The translations under genes and the position numbers were made by a program. From Bacillota bacterium (GTDB lineage Bacteria > Bacillota > Peptococcia > Peptococcales > Peptococcaceae): DNA of 10,479 nucleotides. The notes below the pieces were generated by a model. That model saw nothing but the letters and a program-made list of their open reading frames with translations. It was not told the origin of the DNA and made no database searches. The DNA is taken from positions 1-10,479 of the forward strand of contig JAEZVS010000001.1 in the NCBI GenBank assembly GCA_023443145.1. The letters run 5' to 3'. Of the stretch, positions 6,277 to 10,479 are shown piece by piece (the first letter of the stretch is position 1; every line of letters begins with the position of its first letter).

Positions 6277-7453
6277 GTTGTTTCTCCATATGGGGCGCGC
6301 GGTATTCGCCGTGCAACTCGCGCCAGGAGGTGATGTCTTGCGTCAACTCCAAAATACCCATGTATTCTCCATGGGCATCAAATACGCCTATCAAAAAGAT
6401 GAGAAAAAAACGACCATCTTCTTCATGCCAAAAAACCGCTTTTTTCTTGCGGCCGGATCGGAGATCTTGAATAATCGGTTCTTCCACCAACACATCGAGT
6501 TTTTTATTCACTGCATCTTCAGGGTTTTGGGCAGACACCATACACCCTTTTAAATAACACATATGGGGACGATCGTTCATCACCTGAATATAACCATAAC
6601 GATTGATAAACGTCACATCGCCGGGAAAAGCGTTGACCAACGCTTGCCAGTGACTCTCGGGAAATTCTGCTGAAAGCGGTTCCAGTTCACTGGGTACCAG
6701 TTCTTTTTTATTGAGCCACCCGATAAAATCGTGTTGTGTGCCGCCTTCGCGGCTGTTTAAAAAACTGGTGTCAAAGTTCTTAAGTTGTTGGGCAATCGCT
6801 GTCCAATCCACATCAACCAAGGTGGCATTTAAAAGCGGCGCCATCAATGTGCCTTCCATGATGATCATGTCGTGCACTTTCGACACCAGATAGTCTAATT
6901 TCTTGATAACCACTGTCGGCTTATCGGTATTTATTTTCTGTAAAAGTTCGGCAATCATATTTAAAATACGGTTGTCCAACTCTTTCATATCACGAATGGC
7001 ATCGCGCCGCGCTTCGGTTTCAATGAGCGGAAAGAGCAAGTATTCTTTACGCATGTAATGGTTTTGTATGTTGGACAGTTTTTCCAGCGCATAATAAATG
7101 GATTTCTGCCCCAAGGCCGGGTTTTTCTCATAAAGATCCACCGCTTTCTGGAAAGGGCCTTCCATGAATTCCTTAATGCTGATGTTTTCTTCATAAAAAA
7201 AACGTACCGGATGACCATTTTCCATCAACGCCGCATCCACATGGGTAAAGGCAAAGTTCACGTCGTCGGATTGTCGAATGCGTTCCGCATCTTTTTCAGA
7301 TACGCCTGCCTGAATAAGGGCCTGCCGCACTTCTTCAAACACTTCGGGACTTTCGCCAATAAACTGAATCAGCACTTCTGCATGAATAAGATCAATAGAT
7401 GCACCCGATTCCACATAAGACAACACGTGTGCCAGCTTATCATTAAAAATCAT
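6269..7453 (-). CDS. Hemerythrin-like / PAS protein (DUF438-type)
   Basis: Probable cytoplasmic sensor, 394 aa. Residues 1-75 form a helical domain resembling DUF438. A hemerythrin-like four-helix region follows, with HPVRFFYEEN (81-90), NHYMRKEYLLFPLIE (131-145; H132, E137) and VHDMIIMEGTLMAPLL (193-208; H194, E200), the His/Glu pattern of a di-iron site that binds O2 or NO. The C-terminal PAS domain (about 275-376) runs from FPGDVTFINRYGYIQVMN to GEYMGILELTQDIT. It carries C299 and C304 in CYLKGC, which could bind a cofactor, though that is speculative. There is no kinase, GGDEF or DNA-binding output domain, so signalling would be through a partner. ATG 7453 follows GAGGG at spacing 9. It sits 33 nt after the HAD gene and overlaps the reductase. 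Confidence 0.85.
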   Translation of the reverse strand: MIFNDKLAHVLSYVESGASIDLIHAEVLIQFIGESPEVFEEVRQALIQAGVSEKDAERIRQSDDVNFAFTHVDAALMENGHPVRFFYEENISIKEFMEGPFQKAVDLYEKNPALGQKSIYYALEKLSNIQNHYMRKEYLLFPLIETEARRDAIRDMKELDNRILNMIAELLQKINTDKPTVVIKKLDYLVSKVHDMIIMEGTLMAPLLNATLVDVDWTAIAQQLKNFDTSFLNSREGGTQHDFIGWLNKKELVPSELEPLSAEFPESHWQALVNAFPGDVTFINRYGYIQVMNDRPHMCYLKGCMVSAQNPEDAVNKKLDVLVEEPIIQDLRSGRKKKAVFWHEEDGRFFLIFLIGVFDAHGEYMGILELTQDITSWRELHGEYRAPHMEKQHG

Positions 7454-7486
7454 TTCAGCACCCTCGCTATCTGTATTTCACCAGTT

Positions 7487-8170
7487 TTAATTCAGCAATG
7501 ACAGCCCTGTGCTGTTTCCTTCCGACAAACAGCATCGCCAAGTATTGGCTGTAGGGCAATAGTAATCGCTATACGCTTTTAAATGGGCCAAATCATGGGC
7601 GTAGGATAAATCGTACACCCCCACCGTAACAAAACCGGCTCGTTTGGCTACTTCAATGGCGTGAGGCGCATCTTCAAAAACCACCGCATCCTGATTGTGT
7701 TGCTCACCCAAACACGCACGGCAAGATTCAAAAACCGCTGCACTCTCTTTTTTGGCCGCGCCGACATCACTGCACGTACGTATACAGCTGAAAAAAGGTC
7801 TGATGCCCAAACGGTCTAAAACGGCATCAACCAAAAGACGTTCGTTGGCGGTGGCGATGCCCATTTTAAAATCTTGACTTTTAAAATAACGAAGGGCATT
7901 CATCACGCCCGGCTTTAAAGGCACATCTTCTAAATACGATTGATAGGCATAGCCGGATAAATCCTTCAAAATGGTTTCTCGAGAATCAGACAAGGAAAAC
8001 TGGGATTTGAAATAATCGGCCACTTGCGGGATGGTCATGGCATGAAACAGGGCATTTAAATCCCGTCCGGGCGTAATGCCTCTGTCGCGGCAAAAACGAT
8101 CCCCCACAGTTTGCCATAGCGGCATGGAATCGATCAAAGTGCCGTCCATGTCAAAAATCAGACAACTCAC
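7487..8170 (-). CDS. HAD-superfamily hydrolase (phosphoglycolate phosphatase / beta-phosphoglucomutase-like)
   Basis: Magnesium-dependent phosphatase or phosphomutase of HAD subfamily I, 227 aa, cytoplasmic. Motif I is DMDGTLIDS (7-15; nucleophile D7, acid/base D9), motif II ends at T107 in GIATANE, motif III is K140/K141 in AAKKES, and motif IV is VFEDAPHAI (164-172; E166, D167). A helical cap occupies about 16-85. The substrate cannot be assigned. The last 25 residues, with CPTANTWRCC then a polar tail, look atypical; a late frameshift or lineage-specific end is possible. The start is GTG 8170, six nt after AAGGAGG. It is first in the operon, with a long structured leader and a promoter inside cas6. 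Confidence 0.9.
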   Translation of the reverse strand: MSCLIFDMDGTLIDSMPLWQTVGDRFCRDRGITPGRDLNALFHAMTIPQVADYFKSQFSLSDSRETILKDLSGYAYQSYLEDVPLKPGVMNALRYFKSQDFKMGIATANERLLVDAVLDRLGIRPFFSCIRTCSDVGAAKKESAAVFESCRACLGEQHNQDAVVFEDAPHAIEVAKRAGFVTVGVYDLSYAHDLAHLKAYSDYYCPTANTWRCCLSEGNSTGLSLLN

Positions 8171-8221
8171 AATGAGCCTCCTTTTTCAAAGCAATGATTC
8201 ACAATATGATTCTTTGTATAT

Positions 8222-8327
8222 TTAAAAAGAAAAGCCTACCGCTAGGCAGGCCGCGCCCCTTACGGGGATGATAAAGTCTCTCGTTCATTATAAAAAATAT
8301 CATAAACGGGTCATCCTTTATCAAGGT
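8222..8327 (-). ncRNA. Structured leader or small RNA upstream of the HAD operon
   Basis: The predicted RNA starts near 8327. It begins with a long imperfect hairpin: outer stem GATAAAG/CTTTATC (8316-8322 with 8270-8276), inner 10-position stem (8298-8307 with 8283-8292, one mismatch, one G-U pair) and an A/U loop. Next comes CCCC-GTAA-GGGG (8256-8267), then GCCTA-GCGG-TAGGC (8234-8247) followed by TTTTCTTTTT (8233-8224). GGATGA/TCATCC offers a competing pairing with the outer stem. The 3' hairpin and U-tract look like an intrinsic terminator about 55 nt before the HAD start. I recognise no known riboswitch class or T-box. It may be an attenuator, a small RNA of about 105 nt, or simply the cas operon terminator. 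Confidence 0.5.
8224..8247 (-). terminator. Terminator-like hairpin between cas6 and the HAD operon
   Basis: Minus-strand GCCTA-GCGG-TAGGC (8247-8234) followed by TTTTCTTTTT. The stem is only 5 bp but G+C-rich. It would end transcripts from the cas operon, and it may act conditionally on transcripts from the promoter at 8334-8362. Confidence 0.6.
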
Positions 8328-9091
8328 GAATCTATTATATCACACGGCGGTAATGGTGTCCACTCTTCATTTCCTTGAACACAAGAGCCCCCCATGCCAA
8401 GGGCCGTTTTAATGCCGACACCTAAAAACGCCGCAGATGCCGAAATCAAACCCAAAAGCCGGCGAATCCCTTCACCGCCACGCAAACTTAAGGTATACGT
8501 GCCGATAAAACCCGGTATGCGCACGCTTTTCATGTAGAAGGCGGCACTTTGAATGCGGTGGGCCGAAAGGTAAACATGCTCATCAAAATGAATCTCTCCG
8601 GCAGATAAGGCCACGTCTTGGGGCAAAAACGGCGCCAAACGCCTGGTCAAACCGGCCAGCAACCGATGAGGATCGGGCAAAATGGCGTAGGCTTCCTGAT
8701 GGCGAAAAGCTGTCGGCGTCACTGCACGAAAGGTCAGACGACGGGGCGCCGCTTGATTTTGGAAATGATGCATCAAAAAGCTTTCCGGGGTAAATTGGCC
8801 GGTTTCTTCCAACACAACGGGCACCTCTTGCCGGGTCAGCGGCAAATGATTTAAGACCAGCAATCGAGGCAATAAGACGGCCTTTGTTTCGTCATCTAAA
8901 AGATGGATGTGCCAAAAAACCGCCTCATCTGCGAAAGCCACATATTGACTAAGCGGCGTTGCACCTGTTTCGTGAAAACGCGCGGCCAGATCATCCCCCA
9001 ACATGTGCACCAAACCGCCATACAATCGATGACTCATGCCTGAAAGACTGCGGTGATCGGCATCAATGCGAAAACGCAGCTGTGTAATCAT
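8321..9091 (-). CDS. cas6: CRISPR-associated endoribonuclease Cas6
   Basis: RAMP-fold endoribonuclease that cuts the CRISPR precursor transcript inside each repeat to make crRNAs for the Csm effector. The 256 aa suit the family. The diagnostic feature is the C-terminal glycine-rich loop GVGIKTALGMG (224-234), preceded by the family pattern GFIGTYTLSLRG (194-205). H21 or H29 in SHRLYGGLVHML (20-31) is the likely catalytic histidine near the N-terminus, but I cannot say which. ATG 9091 follows AGGAGG at spacing 5, and that ribosome site overlaps the csm5 stop (TAGGAGG), so the two are coupled with only 9 nt between them. It is the last gene of the cas operon. Its final codons contain the promoter for the HAD operon, which may constrain codon choice there. 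Confidence 0.9.
   Translation of the reverse strand: MITQLRFRIDADHRSLSGMSHRLYGGLVHMLGDDLAARFHETGATPLSQYVAFADEAVFWHIHLLDDETKAVLLPRLLVLNHLPLTRQEVPVVLEETGQFTPESFLMHHFQNQAAPRRLTFRAVTPTAFRHQEAYAILPDPHRLLAGLTRRLAPFLPQDVALSAGEIHFDEHVYLSAHRIQSAAFYMKSVRIPGFIGTYTLSLRGGEGIRRLLGLISASAAFLGVGIKTALGMGGSCVQGNEEWTPLPPCDIIDSP
8334..8362 (-). promoter_or_regulatory. Promoter inside the 3' end of cas6, reading towards the HAD operon
   Basis: On the minus strand TGGACA (8357-8362) and TATAAT (8334-8339) are separated by 17 bp, with TGA just before TATAAT (extended -10). This is the best promoter match in the window. It lies within cas6 codons near the C-terminus and would give a leader of about 157 nt before the HAD GTG. 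Confidence 0.7.
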
Positions 9092-9100
9092 GGCGGCCTC

Positions 9101-10222
9101 CTAATAATTGATGGACAGTTGGCACTTGCCCATGTCGTAAGCCAGCGCGCGGTCCTCTTTTTGTATCCGTGCCAGATGGCGATTATACGGCGCCACTTTT
9201 TGACCGTAACGGGCGTCATAATGGGCGTGGGCTCGTGACAGGCAGATATTGGTCCAGTGACGGGCTTCTTCTTCGCTAAAGAGGGCAAAGAGCACGGTTT
9301 TATTGACAAAGCCCGCACCGCCGCCCAAATAGATGGACAATGTGCGGCGATCAACAGGCGCCCGATCTTTTACAAAAATGCGGTCATGGTAAACGCGTTC
9401 TTCCAACACCTGCCAATGAGACAACGCCTCATTCAGCACAGTAAGCATAGACCCGCTGCGCCCCATCAAGCCCATATCAATGGTCAAGCGCGTGTGGATG
9501 GTGGTGCCGGGGCGAACCGCTTCACGCCAATCCCGTTGGGGGGCCGGCCCCCGTTCTCCTTCATCATCGCGCGCCACCAGACAAAACGCCGCCTCAGAAA
9601 TGGGATCGCTGTCGGCAAAGGCATAGGTGCGCATCAGGCTGTTCCAGGGACTGTGGCGCTGTGAAGGATCGGCCGCCAAAATATGGAACAAGGTATGGCG
9701 CAAAGGCGCATCGGCTAAATCCGCGGTGCGTGTCAAGGCCTGACGAATCAGTGCACGCAGAGATTCTTTTTCTTTTTCGGCCATTTCCTTTAGCCGCCAG
9801 ACCATGAGCGCCGTGGCCACGGCCCCTTTCAAAGTAGAGGCCGGCACATAGGCCGTACCGTCCGGATGGCGCAAAAAGGGACGCACCGATTGCACTTCTT
9901 CCTTTGGCGCCAGCGGTCGTGACAGATTGTGCCACCGTTCCACCAAGGAAGACGCCGCTTCTTCTTGTCCCAAGCAGGAAAAAAAGGACCGCGCATCAGA
10001 TGCTTTTTCCTGTAAGAAATGTTCCCAGTCGTCCATAGCGTGATGAGCCGAGAGCCAGTGCGCCAGCGCCGGCAGAGCAATAATACCCACTTTTTCCCGT
10101 TCTCTATCCACCAGCAGCCTGTGCGCCGTAATTTCTGTGCCGTCTCCGATAAAAAGGGGACCGACGGTGTGCAGATGCACATCGTGCACTTCCAAATGGG
10201 CCAGACGTTTCATGCGTTCCAT
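9101..10222 (-). CDS. csm5: Type III-A CRISPR-associated RAMP protein Csm5
   Basis: Subunit of the Csm effector complex that caps the 3' end of the crRNA-bound filament and assists crRNA maturation; cytoplasmic. The 373 aa match Csm5. Motifs: N-terminal LHTVGPLFIGDGTEI (17-31), YVPASTLKGAVATAL (125-139; the PgSS-x-KGA RAMP motif) and LGGGAGFVNKT (299-309), the Csm5 glycine-rich signature. I chose ATG 10222, seven nt after GGGAGG. A TTG at 10237 lies upstream of that site. An ATG at 10213 would give a four-base ATGA overlap with csm4 but is about 15 nt from the ribosome site. With 10222 the overlap with csm4 is 13 nt, indicating translational coupling. The motif set favours III-A (Csm) over III-B (Cmr). 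Confidence 0.93.
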   Translation of the reverse strand: MERMKRLAHLEVHDVHLHTVGPLFIGDGTEITAHRLLVDREREKVGIIALPALAHWLSAHHAMDDWEHFLQEKASDARSFFSCLGQEEAASSLVERWHNLSRPLAPKEEVQSVRPFLRHPDGTAYVPASTLKGAVATALMVWRLKEMAEKEKESLRALIRQALTRTADLADAPLRHTLFHILAADPSQRHSPWNSLMRTYAFADSDPISEAAFCLVARDDEGERGPAPQRDWREAVRPGTTIHTRLTIDMGLMGRSGSMLTVLNEALSHWQVLEERVYHDRIFVKDRAPVDRRTLSIYLGGGAGFVNKTVLFALFSEEEARHWTNICLSRAHAHYDARYGQKVAPYNRHLARIQKEDRALAYDMGKCQLSINY

Positions 10223-10479
10223 GGATGCACCTCCCAAAACATTGGCCGGGCATAGCGCCGGGATGATAAGGCATCAACTGCGCCGTCATGCCGGCAAATG
10301 ACGCCGGCAAAGGGTTGGGGAAAACGGCTGCCTGCCGCCAATAAAAGAAAGGGTTCTTTTTGTCCGTCGGCCAGATGCCAGCTGCGCGGCAACAAGGCAT
10401 AGTCGCCCGTTTGCAGCACATCGTCCAGGGCTGCCGCTTCAGGCCAGGCGCTGCTCAAGGTCATCACCTCATGACGGGG
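10210..10479 (-). CDS. csm4: Csm4, C-terminal part (runs off the window)
   Basis: An open frame enters from the right edge and stops at TGA 10210; 89 codons are visible. The start lies outside the window, and the GTG at 10467 is internal. The C-terminal text, YALLPRSWHLADG (33-45 of the visible part), LLAAGSRFPQPFAGVI and YARPMFWEV, fits the end of Csm4, the Cas5-like RAMP subunit that binds the 5' tag of the crRNA and contacts Cas10. Position directly before csm5 supports this, since csm3-csm4-csm5 is the standard order. Sequence alone over this short region is only moderately diagnostic. Confidence 0.75.
   Translation of the reverse strand, partial: PRHEVMTLSSAWPEAAALDDVLQTGDYALLPRSWHLADGQKEPFLLLAAGSRFPQPFAGVICRHDGAVDALSSRRYARPMFWEVHPWNA

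Noticed and set aside
8170..8320. CRISPR array next to cas6
   Set aside because: There is no repeated unit with spacers, only a single hairpin.
8222..8345. T-box, purine, preQ1, fluoride or ZTP riboswitch
   Set aside because: The conserved cores of these classes were not found in the leader, so no class name was assigned.

Overview
The window looks like chromosome from an anaerobic, fermentative low-to-mid G+C Gram-positive bacterium (Bacillota, Clostridia/Tissierellia-like). The grounds are a stand-alone [FeFe] hydrogenase, a hemerythrin-type/PAS protein of a family common in clostridia, strong AAGGAGG ribosome sites, U-tract terminators and base composition near half G+C by eye. No rRNA, tRNA, transposase or CRISPR array was seen.

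Layout. (1) 1-1846: a monocistronic hydrogenase with its own promoter, a Rex-like operator at the start of transcription and a terminator. (2) 1855-2874: a YegS/DgkB-type lipid kinase with its own promoter, ending in a bidirectional terminator shared with (3), a convergent EamA/DMT permease (2885-3874, minus). (4) 3875-4765: an unusual intergenic stretch. It holds a compact promoter - 26-codon membrane-peptide ORF - terminator unit on the plus strand (about 4030-4258), then a minus-strand region with a possibly decayed reading frame and a 35-codon membrane-peptide frame (4276-4640). (5) 4766-5410: a hemolysin III/PAQR membrane protein, followed by an elaborate terminator. (6) 5530-8170, minus strand: a three-gene operon, HAD phosphatase -> hemerythrin-like/PAS (DUF438-type) protein -> short-chain reductase (possibly YmfI-like). 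(7) 8321-10479, minus strand: the 3' end of a type III-A CRISPR-Cas operon, csm4 (partial) -> csm5 -> cas6, tightly packed and running in from beyond the right edge.

The most interesting non-coding signal is the junction of (7) and (6). A near-consensus promoter (TGGACA-17-TATAAT with extended -10) lies inside the end of cas6. Its RNA would begin with a long imperfect hairpin, then a CCCC/GGGG hairpin, then a terminator-like hairpin with a U-tract, all upstream of the HAD start. It could be an attenuator or riboswitch leader, a small RNA, or the cas terminator; I do not recognise it as a known class. The CCCC/GGGG hairpin also resembles the core of a type III CRISPR repeat.

How the genes may fit together: hydrogenase (redox disposal, probable NADH-responsive control), hemerythrin/PAS protein (probable O2, NO or redox sensing) and the reductase suit an anaerobe managing redox state. 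The Csm module is anti-plasmid/phage defence and shares only the junction with its neighbours.
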